From DATFYI01 sp035315125 (lineage in GTDB: Bacteria > Chloroflexota > Anaerolineae > Anaerolineales > Anaerolineaceae), in the NCBI GenBank assembly GCA_035315125.1, contig DATFYI010000344.1, positions 1 to 18,076 of the forward strand: DNA of 18,076 nucleotides, read 5' to 3'. The stretch's first letter is position 1, and the number at the start of each line of letters is the position of its first letter. Under the pieces are notes generated by a model. It saw only the letters and a list, made by a program, of their open reading frames with translations. It was not told where the DNA came from and ran no database searches. This document shows positions 1-7,482 of this stretch, piece by piece. A program made the translations under genes and the position numbers.

Positions 1-45
1 ACATTATATTTTACCAAAGCGGTCCCGGCGTCCGATGAGTTCGAA

Positions 46-792
46 TTGAGCAATCCTCTTCTTTCCATCATAATTCCTGCGCACAACGAAGAAAACCGGC
101 TGCCTGATACGCTGGATAAAATTTTTGACTTTCTGAATGCTCAAACTTATCAAGGAGAAATCCTGGTGGTTGAGAACGGCAGCCATGACCGGACTCTTGA
201 ATTGGCCAGAGAATATGCCGGGCGGAATTCTTGTTTGCGGGTGTTTCACGAAGAACAGCGCGGCAAAGGATTAGCTGTCCGGCGCGGTATGCTTGCAGCC
301 CGGGGAGAATATCGCATTTTTTGTGACGCCGATCTATCCATGCCCATTGATAAGGTCAATTCATTCATCCCGCCCAACCTGCCAGATATGGATATCGCAA
401 TTGCTTCCCGCGAAGCCCCTGGCGCAGTTCGTTATAACGAACCAATCTATCGCCATCTGATCGGACGTGTTTTCAACGCCATGGTGAAATGGACCGTTTT
501 GCCGGATTTGCAGGATACCCAATGCGGCTTTAAATGTTTCCGAGCCGCTGTAGCTGAGGATGTATTCCGTTTTCAAACACTGGGCGGCATGTCCTTTGAT
601 GCTGAGGTGCTTTTTATTGCCTGCCGGAAGGGTTATCGGATCGTGGAAATTCCAATCCCCTGGTATTTCAACCCAGACAGCCGCGTAAGGCTTTTTGATG
701 ATTCAATGAAAATGGCATATGATCTTTTGACCATCCGGCGTAATGCCCGGCGTGGGGTTTACGATGCCCCAATACCCCAACCTGAGTCTTGA
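46..792 (+). CDS. Family 2 glycosyltransferase, dolichyl-phosphate glucosyltransferase (ALG5/DPM1)-like
   Basis: This probably transfers a sugar from a nucleotide sugar to a polyprenyl phosphate at the inner face of the membrane. The GT-A fold starts with SIIIPAHNEENRLP (residues 7-20). The metal-binding DAD is at 94-96 in FCDADLSMP, and DTQCGFKCF (157-165) and SFDAEVLF (183-190) are typical of the ALG5 branch. No transmembrane segment is visible in the 248 residues. The start used is TTG at 46, which puts the family's usual N-terminus at residue 1. The reading frame stays open to the left edge with no other ATG/GTG/TTG in it, so the real start could lie outside the window. A TTATATT near position 5 could be a -10 element. 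The 3' end overlaps rnhB, suggesting co-transcription. Family assignment is solid; the sugar and lipid substrates are unknown. Confidence 0.85.
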   Translation: MSNPLLSIIIPAHNEENRLPDTLDKIFDFLNAQTYQGEILVVENGSHDRTLELAREYAGRNSCLRVFHEEQRGKGLAVRRGMLAARGEYRIFCDADLSMPIDKVNSFIPPNLPDMDIAIASREAPGAVRYNEPIYRHLIGRVFNAMVKWTVLPDLQDTQCGFKCFRAAVAEDVFRFQTLGGMSFDAEVLFIACRKGYRIVEIPIPWYFNPDSRVRLFDDSMKMAYDLLTIRRNARRGVYDAPIPQPES

Positions 793-1384
793 AATTCCAT
801 TATGGCAATCCGGCCTGGTAAGCCTGGCTGGTCTGGATGAAGCCGGTCGCGGCGCATGGGCTGGACCCGTTTCGGCTGGAGCGGTTGTTTTGCCCGTGGA
901 TGCCGAGTTATGCCAACAACTTCCAGGTGTAAGAGATTCTAAACAAATGACTGCCTTGCAGCGCTCTTATTGGGCTGAACGCATTAAAATGATTGCGGTG
1001 AGTTGGGGAGTTGGCTTTGCCAGCCAGGCAGAGATCGATGCAAACGGAATTGTACCTGCCACTCGTCTGGCGATGCAACGTGCTCTGGAACAATTATCAG
1101 TCAACCCTGAACACCTCTTGATCGACGCCCTGCGTTTACCTCTGGTTAAAATTCCCCAAACCGCCTTGATCAAAGGGGATGTACATTCCTTAACTATCGC
1201 AGCGGCCTCAGTTCTGGCAAAGTCTAGCCGTGATGCCCTGATGATCGAGCTGGATGCGTTATATCCTGGCTATGGATTTGCACACCATAAGGGTTACGGC
1301 ACGCGCCTTCACCAACAAGCATTGCGGCATCTGGGAGCCTGTCCGATTCACCGGATCAGTTTTTCTCCATTGAAAAATCTGTGA
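764..1384 (+). CDS. rnhB: Ribonuclease HII
   Basis: This endonuclease cuts the RNA strand of RNA/DNA hybrids and removes misincorporated ribonucleotides, with Mn2+ or Mg2+. Counting from the upstream ATG at 743, the signature LDEAGRGAWAGPV holds D32 and E33, and the other two acidic residues are D128 and D146. The 18-residue D128-D146 gap equals that of E. coli D108/D126, so the DEDD active site is complete. IAAASVLAKSSRD and the C-terminal YGFAHHKGYGT block are also present. Two in-frame ATGs compete. The one at 764 is preferred because GTGGGG lies about 8 bases upstream and the overlap with the glycosyltransferase is shorter; the one at 743 would add MPGVGFT and has no clear ribosome site. 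Length (206 or 213 aa) is normal. It converges on the lipoprotein gene with 3 bases between the stops. Confidence 0.95.
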   Translation: MPQYPNLSLEIPLWQSGLVSLAGLDEAGRGAWAGPVSAGAVVLPVDAELCQQLPGVRDSKQMTALQRSYWAERIKMIAVSWGVGFASQAEIDANGIVPATRLAMQRALEQLSVNPEHLLIDALRLPLVKIPQTALIKGDVHSLTIAAASVLAKSSRDALMIELDALYPGYGFAHHKGYGTRLHQQALRHLGACPIHRISFSPLKNL

Positions 1385-1387
1385 CAC

Positions 1388-2242
1388 TCATGGCGCTCGG
1401 TTTGTTGCGGTTGGTCTCCTGGTGGGCGTTGAAGATTTTATCGGCGGTGTGGCAGTGGGAAGTGTTACTCCCTGAATTGCCTTGATTTGCATATCATAGA
1501 AGCTGACGGTCAGGGGAGTATCTTCATATGAATGCGCAAATACACCGATTGTTCCGTTCTTCCAAACCGAATCTTGAGCTGAGAATTGGTAAACATCATT
1601 GATGAAAAAGCGCAGTACGTTTGAGTAGGCCCACACACCCAGCCGTAAAACTAATGGACTGCCGGTGGGCACTTGACCACTTGCCATCCAATCTTGCAGA
1701 ACAAAGGATTCACCGTGGTTAACCCGTTCTAATTTAATTTGACCATTACAATCAATTGAGAAGCGGTAAAAATTTAACGGACTGCTGACTCGCAACAACA
1801 ATCCGTAGGCATCTGCTGCACGGCACAAATCTGGGTTAGCCGTTATTTCGAGGTAAAAATTGTCCAATACCGGTGTGTTTCTCAGGCTTTGCAGGCTCCC
1901 GCCGGGTTTAGAAACTGCAACTGTCAATTCTTGATCACCATATTCCACGTTGCCATCATCATTGTGTACAATTTGCCAGTGAGTTTCATCGGTAAATGAG
2001 TCATTCAGCATCAGCTCTCCCAGACCGGGTCGCTGGTCGGGGGTGGGTGTTGAGATAGCGGTTGGAATAAGGGTAGGAGTATCCGTAACCGGAAACCAGT
2101 CGATTGTTGGACTGGGGACTCCTGTAAAGGTCGGAAACTCCGTTACATCTGGCGTTTCCTGGAGCTGAGGTGTTAAACCAGTACAGGCGCTCAGCCATAC
2201 CAGACAGGCGAGCAAGAGCAATAAATGATGGATTAACTTCAT
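1388..2242 (-). CDS. Lipoprotein with concanavalin A-like (LamG/DUF1080-type) beta domain
   Basis: This is an exported lipid-anchored protein of 284 residues. A basic start (MKLIHH) is followed by a leucine-rich core and the lipobox LSAC, with the acylated cysteine at C20. Residues 21-75 form a Thr/Pro-rich linker. Residues 77-256 look like a beta-sandwich (LNDSFTDETHWQI, GLLLRVSSPLNFYRFSI, IGVFAHS), similar to glycan-binding or 3-keto-disaccharide hydrolase-like domains. Cysteines 140 and 165 could form a disulfide. A second Thr/Pro-rich tail ends the protein. The start at 2242 is chosen because it gives a proper signal peptide and its ATG overlaps the purA TGA stop (ATGA), a classic translational-coupling arrangement. 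The frame could open at 2305, but that would add 21 residues that spoil the signal peptide. No catalytic residues are recognised, so ligand and function are unknown. Confidence 0.75.
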   Translation of the reverse strand: MKLIHHLLLLLACLVWLSACTGLTPQLQETPDVTEFPTFTGVPSPTIDWFPVTDTPTLIPTAISTPTPDQRPGLGELMLNDSFTDETHWQIVHNDDGNVEYGDQELTVAVSKPGGSLQSLRNTPVLDNFYLEITANPDLCRAADAYGLLLRVSSPLNFYRFSIDCNGQIKLERVNHGESFVLQDWMASGQVPTGSPLVLRLGVWAYSNVLRFFINDVYQFSAQDSVWKNGTIGVFAHSYEDTPLTVSFYDMQIKAIQGVTLPTATPPIKSSTPTRRPTATNRAP

Positions 2243-3531
2243 AGCATTTCGACGATTTGGTCCCGCTCCGCGCCGATTGAAACTAAATGGATTTGCACAC
2301 CGCATAGTTCTTCGATACGTTGAATAAATTGTAAAGCTTCCTTAGGAAGGTCATCAGACCTGCGGGCAGACCGGATATCACGATCCCAGCCGGCCAGTTC
2401 CTCATAAATTGGCTCGAAAGGTGCCAGATCGGTTGGTCCCAGTGGAAGTGTTGCATATTCTTCTCCTGCGGAGCGGTAACCGACACAAATATACAATGGA
2501 TTTATTCCTGTCAGGATATCCATTTTGGTGATATCCAATTCTGTAATCCCATTGACTCGAACTGCATAGCGCAGCAGCACACCATCCAACCAGCCAACCC
2601 GGCGAGGACGCCCGGTAGTAGTGCCAAATTCATCCCAGGGGTTTGCCCCACTGCCTCGCAGACGTTCAGCCGTATCATCAAATACTTCAGTCGGGAATGG
2701 CCCGGCGCCTACCCGGGTCTGGAATGCCTTGGTAACACCAATCACGCGTCTAACCGGACAAATTCCCAATCCAAGTCCAATCAGAGCGCCGGCTGCGGTT
2801 GGATAAGAACTGGTGACAAATGGATACGTGCCAAAATCCAGGTCCAATAATGTCCCCTGGGCACCTTCAGCTAATACTCGCTTGTTCGATCTCAAGGCCT
2901 GCGACAATTCTTCGCCCGTATTACCTATATAAGGAGCCAACAGTTGGGCATATCCGCTATATTCACGTGCAATCGCTTCAGCATCCAAAAGCTCTGCCTG
3001 ATATAATGCGTGAAGTTGAGTATTTACACCCTCGACATGCTCGATCATCTTCGTATAAAAAGATTGGGCATTCAACATATCTTCCAGGCGTAAGCCGCGC
3101 CGGGCGGCTTTGTCCGTATAAGCCGGACCGATTCCTCGTCCTGTAGTACCGATTTGCGATTTACCCCTGGCTTTTTCTTGAGCCTGGTCCAGAGCCCGGT
3201 GAGCCGGCGTGATCATGTGGGCTGCATAGGAGAGCCGTACTCGTTCAGGCCCTACTTTTACCCCCATTTTCTTTAACATTTCCATTTCACTCAGCAAGGT
3301 GGCCGGATTGATGACCAGTCCATTGCCAAGGACAGCCAGCGTGTCGGGGTGTATTATCCCAGAAGGGATCAAGTGAAGTTTAAATGTTTGTTTTCCAACC
3401 GTGACGGTGTGCCCGGCGTTATCTCCGCCATTGTATCTGGCTACAATATCTGCCTGTGCAGAGAGCAAATCTACAATTCGTCCTTTGCCTTCATCACCCC
3501 ATTGTGTGCCGATAACAATATCAAGAGGCAT
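2239..3531 (-). CDS. purA: Adenylosuccinate synthetase
   Basis: This catalyses IMP + aspartate + GTP to adenylosuccinate, the first committed step from IMP to AMP, in the cytosol. The protein has 430 residues, close to E. coli PurA (432). The P-loop WGDEGKGR contains the catalytic base D13, and GGDNAGHTV contains H41; both match E. coli numbering. TTGRGIGPAY binds IMP phosphate, GAQGTLLDLDFGTYPFVTSS is the conserved middle block, and GTTTGRPRRVGWLD and TKMDILTG are also present. The ATG start is preceded by AGGAG (plus-strand 3538-3542) at a 6-base spacing. It is the first gene of a minus-strand pair, and its stop overlaps the lipoprotein start. The leader lies in the gap shared with the divergent regulator. 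No purine riboswitch is recognised. Confidence 0.98.
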   Translation of the reverse strand: MPLDIVIGTQWGDEGKGRIVDLLSAQADIVARYNGGDNAGHTVTVGKQTFKLHLIPSGIIHPDTLAVLGNGLVINPATLLSEMEMLKKMGVKVGPERVRLSYAAHMITPAHRALDQAQEKARGKSQIGTTGRGIGPAYTDKAARRGLRLEDMLNAQSFYTKMIEHVEGVNTQLHALYQAELLDAEAIAREYSGYAQLLAPYIGNTGEELSQALRSNKRVLAEGAQGTLLDLDFGTYPFVTSSYPTAAGALIGLGLGICPVRRVIGVTKAFQTRVGAGPFPTEVFDDTAERLRGSGANPWDEFGTTTGRPRRVGWLDGVLLRYAVRVNGITELDITKMDILTGINPLYICVGYRSAGEEYATLPLGPTDLAPFEPIYEELAGWDRDIRSARRSDDLPKEALQFIQRIEELCGVQIHLVSIGAERDQIVEML

Positions 3532-3818
3532 AAGCTACTCCTGGATGCTTGTAGATTTTTATAGGGATCAAGTTGACCGCTCGATGGAGAGCTGCTAAAA
3601 ACTAAGCGGCTTTGTTTACACCGCTCAATGACCCTTTATGCACAATATTATACACCGCCTGTCTGGCGAGCAAGTTTTTATCGGATAGGTTTTCCAATTG
3701 CAATGGGCAGGAATTGCGTTTTCGAGATAAAATTAATTTAAGATTTTGATTATTAATTTCATACCAGCAGATTGATATGGGTGTAGGATATGGTTGGCAA
3801 TGGTAAAGGGACCTTAAT
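3532..3818. promoter_or_regulatory. Divergent intergenic region between purA and the BTAD regulator
   Basis: These 287 bases hold no gene that I can support. The region must carry the promoters of purA (leftward) and of the large regulator (rightward). A leftward TATAAA lies about 25 bases upstream of the purA ATG without a good -35. Rightward, the regulator ATG has AAAGGG (3805-3810) at 8 bases. An AT-rich stretch has ATTAATTT twice in the same orientation (3732-3739 and 3752-3759), exactly 20 bases apart; the first copy lies in the palindrome AAATTAATTT. GATATGG also occurs twice (3774-3780 and 3787-3793). Direct repeats at about two helical turns are a plausible site for a winged-helix activator, possibly for autoregulation, but this is inference. 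Confidence 0.4.
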
Positions 3819-6800
3819 ATGTTTAACATTCTATTGTTAGGGGCCCCGCTGGTTTACCAGGATGACCAGCCTGTAATCATCCAGCGCCGTCTCTTGCGAG
3901 CTATATTGTTTTATCTTGCCAATCAGCAGGAAATGGTCGGGCGCTTAGAACTTATCGGGTTATTTTGGCCAGAGCTGCCTGAAGAAAAATCTCGCCTTCA
4001 TTTAAGGGATAATCTTAGTAAGCTTCGTTCTGAATTGCCCGATCCATCTATTCTAATAGTTGACCAGGATAATGTTGGATTTGACCGGAGCCGCCTTTAT
4101 GTAGATGCGCTTGAATTTGTCCAACTGGCAAACCAGACCCAACGATCTCTTTCTCAGATCGATCGTTCAGTGCCTTTACCTGAACCGGTTTACCAACAAG
4201 TCGAACGGGCTGTCAATCTGTGGCGATCAGCACAGTTCCTGGCTGGCGCCAGATTACCGGCCAATGAAGGATTTGGAAGGTGGGTGGTTGAGAAAAGTAG
4301 GGATCTGAAATATACCCGCTTGTACCTGTTAACGCGCCTGGTTGACCATGCTGCTGCGATTGGAGATTTAGAAACGGGTATACATTGGGTGCGCTGTGCC
4401 CTTGAAATCGATGAAATCAACACGGATCTCAATTACCGACTGTTATCCTGGTTGAATGATTTAGGCCGGCGCGGCGAAGCCCTGAATCATTATAAAAAGA
4501 TTCAATTCAAAGTCAAAAAAGAATTTGGCGGCGAGTTACAGCCTGCCATCGTTGACCTTTATAAAAAAATCCGTTTACAGTCTGATTTAATCGAGCCAAT
4601 TGTTCGCCCTGTCTGGCCGACTTCACCAATAACCAATATCCCAATGATTGGTCAGAAAGGAGCATTGAGAGAAATCAGACGGGCTTTTCAACGTGGTGGG
4701 GTGGTGACTGTTATTGGGGAAGCTGGATCTGGAAAAACTCGCCTGGTGGATGAAGCGATTCGTTCCCTGCAACCAGCCCCACGTTTTTTAGTCGCACCGG
4801 CCAGATCCACAGAAGGGAATTTCCCCTTTCAACCGATAACAGAGATGATGCGTTATTCGATCCAACCATTTGAATGGAATAAACTGGATGCAGTTTGGAT
4901 TGCTCATTTAGTGCGCCTGCTGCCCGAATTGTCGATATTGCGATCGGATGTATCCTATCCTTTGCAAATTGATAATAATGAAAACCGTTCCATTTTGTAC
5001 GAATCGCTGCATCATTTGTTTCTGAAATTATGTGAAAAACGACGTATCCTATTTCTCCTGGAGAATGCCCATTGGGCCGACCAAGCTACCTTTCAAGCTT
5101 TAACATATTTATTGGAAAGAAATTATTTCATTAAACATGGCCTGTTAGTCATTTCGGCCAGGTTAGAAATTCACAATCCTTTTCTTGATGAATTTTTAAC
5201 TCATTCAAACCCTTATTCTCAGTCAATCCAAATCAATATTGAGCCTTTGGGAAACGAAGAAATAGCTGATCTAGCTGCCAGTGTTCTGGGCCGTAGTTTA
5301 CCGTCGCATGTTATCCAATATCTTTCCCAGGATACTGGCGGAAACCCGCTGTTGTTATTAGAGACTTTAAGGACACTCCTTGAGATCTCTCCAAATCGAA
5401 CTTTGCCTTTGAACATCGATCATTTACCGGTCCCAAGCAGTGTGCATGCTATGATCAGAGAACGCCTGGGATTGCTTGACCAGCCGACGCGCCAGGTCCT
5501 GACAACAGCCGCCGTCATTGGAAATGAGTTCACACCCAGGTTGCTTGAATATTCAACAGCGATGGAACCGGAGCAAATTGCCCGGATTTTGGAAGAGTTG
5601 GAAAAAACCCACCTGCTGCGTCCGGTTCAACCTTCCGCCCAAGATAGTGCCTATACTTTTGTCCATAATAGAGTTCGGGATATTCTTCTGATGGAGTTAA
5701 GTCCTGCTCGCAAGAGAGTATTTCATTTGCGCATTGCTCATGCCTTAGAGACGCATTCAGGAGCAGCGGTACAGCAAGCTGCTGTTCTGGCAGATCATTA
5801 TGAAAAGGCTGGAGAGCTACAATCAGCCTTTAATTACTGGTTGCGAGCGGGTGATTATGCCCGCCAGTTATATTCACTATTGGAAACTTATTCTGCTTAC
5901 AGTCATGCTAAAAAGCTTGCCAAACAAGCGGATCTGTTTCTGCCTGAACAGGCTATTTACCAGTTATATAGCAATTGGGGAGAGGTAGCTGCCGAGCAGG
6001 ATGATATCGAGACCATGGGCTATGTTTTTAATGCTATGCAACAAATTGGCGAAGAACGCCACAGCTCGCTGTTGATTGGTAGTGGTTTAAGTGGTCAGGT
6101 CTTGCAGGCGATTTATGAGCAAAAATCTGAAAAAGCCATGGAAAAAATCGAAATGGCAATTTTTATCCTGGAACGAACCGGTGATTTATACGAGCAGCTA
6201 GAGGCGAATAATCGCCAGGGGATGATTTTACTCATGCTGCACCACAACCTGGAAGCATTGAGTTGTTTCCAAAAAACGATAGAGACCGGAAAAAAATCCG
6301 CCAACCCGCACGTCCAACATGCTGTGATCGATGCCGAGCGACAGATGGCAATTACATATAATTTGATTGGCCAGCCGCTCAAAGCGATCGAGTCAGTCCA
6401 GCACTCGTTACGGGCCAGCCAGCGTTCGTTTTATAACTTGGGCAGTTTACGGGCTTACGAACACCTGGTCTTAGCATTGTATTTAGCCGGTTGGTACGAA
6501 TCCGCCCTGGAAAACTGCCGTTACGGGTTACAAATGGCAGAGAAGCTCCACAATCCGATCATTCAAGCTCGCCTGTATTTATTGATGTCCCGTTCTGTTC
6601 TGGCTTTAGGAAGATTGGATGATAGTTGGAGTTCTCTGCAAAGTGCTCGTTTGATTGCACAGGAACATGATTTTAGGGAAGTTCAATCCGCATGTCATTC
6701 CGTTTTAGGGGATATCTATAAGGAGTTGCAAGACTATCCCATGGCAGTTGAAGAATTTCGAGCCAGTCTTGATGGAAAGCAACTACAAAGCCAGGCGCTT

Positions 6801-7331
6801 GATGATCAATGCCGTCTGGCTGAAGCGTTATTTTTAAACGGGCAAGCCGCTGAAAGCCTCGTCTATCTCGCCAAGGTTGTTCGAATAGCCAGAGAATCTG
6901 AGACCACCAGTATTTCTTTGCTGGCCGAGTTGGGAATGTCGCGTCTCTATCTCTCTGATGGCAACATTAATGAAGCTCGCCAGATTGCCGATTCGGTCGT
7001 TCTCGATGCTGTGCAATGTTCATTGGTGACATTTGCCATCAACGCTGAACTTTTATTGAGCAATATCGAAATGAAAGAGGAAAATCTCGATGAATCTTCA
7101 GCTCATGCGCTTAAAGTCATAGAAAGAAGTAGAGAAATTTCCAACCCTTGGCTGGAGTTAAAAGGTTTATGCCTTGTACAAGAGCTCTCGCGGAAAGGTT
7201 ACCCATTTGATTTGGATCCGCTCGAGCGCATACAGAAACTTCTTACAACGATACGCGCGCACCTATCCTTGCCGGATATTGTCGTCGTTTTTGAAAAATT
7301 TACCAAAAACTCGCTGGGAATAATGGGATAA
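3819..7331 (+). CDS. Large SARP/BTAD-type transcriptional regulator with AAA/STAND ATPase and TPR repeats
   Basis: This is a predicted cytosolic signal-responsive DNA-binding protein of 1170 residues. Residues 1-95 resemble an OmpR/SARP winged helix (FNILLLGAPLVYQDDQPV, RAILFYLANQ, HLRDNLSKLRSELP). Residues 120-255 are an all-helical BTAD domain. An ATPase follows, with Walker A GEAGSGKT (300-307) and a Walker B region LFLLENAHWAD (411-421). A helical arm follows, and the rest, from about residue 560, is TPR-like helices (for example DLYEQLEANNRQGMILLML). There is no C-terminal LuxR HTH, so DNA binding must be N-terminal. At the usual DD position of the Walker B the protein has E415-N416, a mild deviation. 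The start is supported by AAAGGG 8 bases upstream. It is monocistronic and divergent from purA, and its targets cannot be read from the neighbourhood. Domain assignment is firm; the signal is unknown. Confidence 0.85.
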   Translation: MFNILLLGAPLVYQDDQPVIIQRRLLRAILFYLANQQEMVGRLELIGLFWPELPEEKSRLHLRDNLSKLRSELPDPSILIVDQDNVGFDRSRLYVDALEFVQLANQTQRSLSQIDRSVPLPEPVYQQVERAVNLWRSAQFLAGARLPANEGFGRWVVEKSRDLKYTRLYLLTRLVDHAAAIGDLETGIHWVRCALEIDEINTDLNYRLLSWLNDLGRRGEALNHYKKIQFKVKKEFGGELQPAIVDLYKKIRLQSDLIEPIVRPVWPTSPITNIPMIGQKGALREIRRAFQRGGVVTVIGEAGSGKTRLVDEAIRSLQPAPRFLVAPARSTEGNFPFQPITEMMRYSIQPFEWNKLDAVWIAHLVRLLPELSILRSDVSYPLQIDNNENRSILYESLHHLFLKLCEKRRILFLLENAHWADQATFQALTYLLERNYFIKHGLLVISARLEIHNPFLDEFLTHSNPYSQSIQINIEPLGNEEIADLAASVLGRSLPSHVIQYLSQDTGGNPLLLLETLRTLLEISPNRTLPLNIDHLPVPSSVHAMIRERLGLLDQPTRQVLTTAAVIGNEFTPRLLEYSTAMEPEQIARILEELEKTHLLRPVQPSAQDSAYTFVHNRVRDILLMELSPARKRVFHLRIAHALETHSGAAVQQAAVLADHYEKAGELQSAFNYWLRAGDYARQLYSLLETYSAYSHAKKLAKQADLFLPEQAIYQLYSNWGEVAAEQDDIETMGYVFNAMQQIGEERHSSLLIGSGLSGQVLQAIYEQKSEKAMEKIEMAIFILERTGDLYEQLEANNRQGMILLMLHHNLEALSCFQKTIETGKKSANPHVQHAVIDAERQMAITYNLIGQPLKAIESVQHSLRASQRSFYNLGSLRAYEHLVLALYLAGWYESALENCRYGLQMAEKLHNPIIQARLYLLMSRSVLALGRLDDSWSSLQSARLIAQEHDFREVQSACHSVLGDIYKELQDYPMAVEEFRASLDGKQLQSQALDDQCRLAEALFLNGQAAESLVYLAKVVRIARESETTSISLLAELGMSRLYLSDGNINEARQIADSVVLDAVQCSLVTFAINAELLLSNIEMKEENLDESSAHALKVIERSREISNPWLELKGLCLVQELSRKGYPFDLDPLERIQKLLTTIRAHLSLPDIVVVFEKFTKNSLGIMG

Positions 7332-7342
7332 AAAGCCAATTA

Positions 7343-7362
7343 TGTCTACGTTTTGTCTACGT
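7343..7362 (+). repeat. Short tandem direct repeat TGTCTACGT x2 (11-base period)
   Basis: TGTCTACGT occurs at 7343-7351 and again at 7354-7362, separated by TT, giving an 11-base period close to one helical turn. It lies just after the regulator stop codon in a gene-convergent gap. It could be a protein site or simply a small duplication. No second copy was noticed elsewhere in the window. Confidence 0.6.
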
Positions 7363-7423
7363 ATTAATGCTATTATCATATTAAGAAAAGAAGTTAAGGC
7401 ATAGTTTGCAGGGGAGCTATGCA

Positions 7424-7466
7424 AAAAGGTCGCTAGTGCCAAGGGGACAAGCACTAACGACCTTTT
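7424..7466. terminator. Bidirectional intrinsic terminator between the regulator and mutS2
   Basis: The arms AAAAGGTCGCTAGTGC (7424-7439) and GCACTAACGACCTTTT (7451-7466) pair over 16 positions with one C-A mismatch, closing an 11-base loop. The U-run is longer on the minus strand (five T), directly downstream of the mutS2 stop, and four T follow on the plus strand. It therefore probably ends mutS2 transcripts and can also stop the convergent regulator transcript. A smaller hairpin, GCATAG/CTATGC (7399-7404 and 7417-7422), sits next to it. Confidence 0.85.
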
Positions 7467-7482
7467 GTTGATTTCACCACTT

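Noticed and set aside
2820..3146. 108-codon open frame on the plus strand inside purA
   Set aside because: It lies entirely opposite a strongly conserved gene, has no family features, and is a shadow of purA.
3597..3625. Hairpin AGCGG/CCGCT followed by TTTTT on the minus strand in the purA leader, like an attenuator
   Set aside because: The stem is only 5-6 base pairs with an 11-base loop, and the T-run begins 3 bases after it. Such structures are common by chance, so it is not listed as a terminator.
3771..3800. GATATGG-rich stretch resembling part of a purine riboswitch near purA
   Set aside because: It is on the wrong strand for purA and lacks the conserved riboswitch core and pairing stems.
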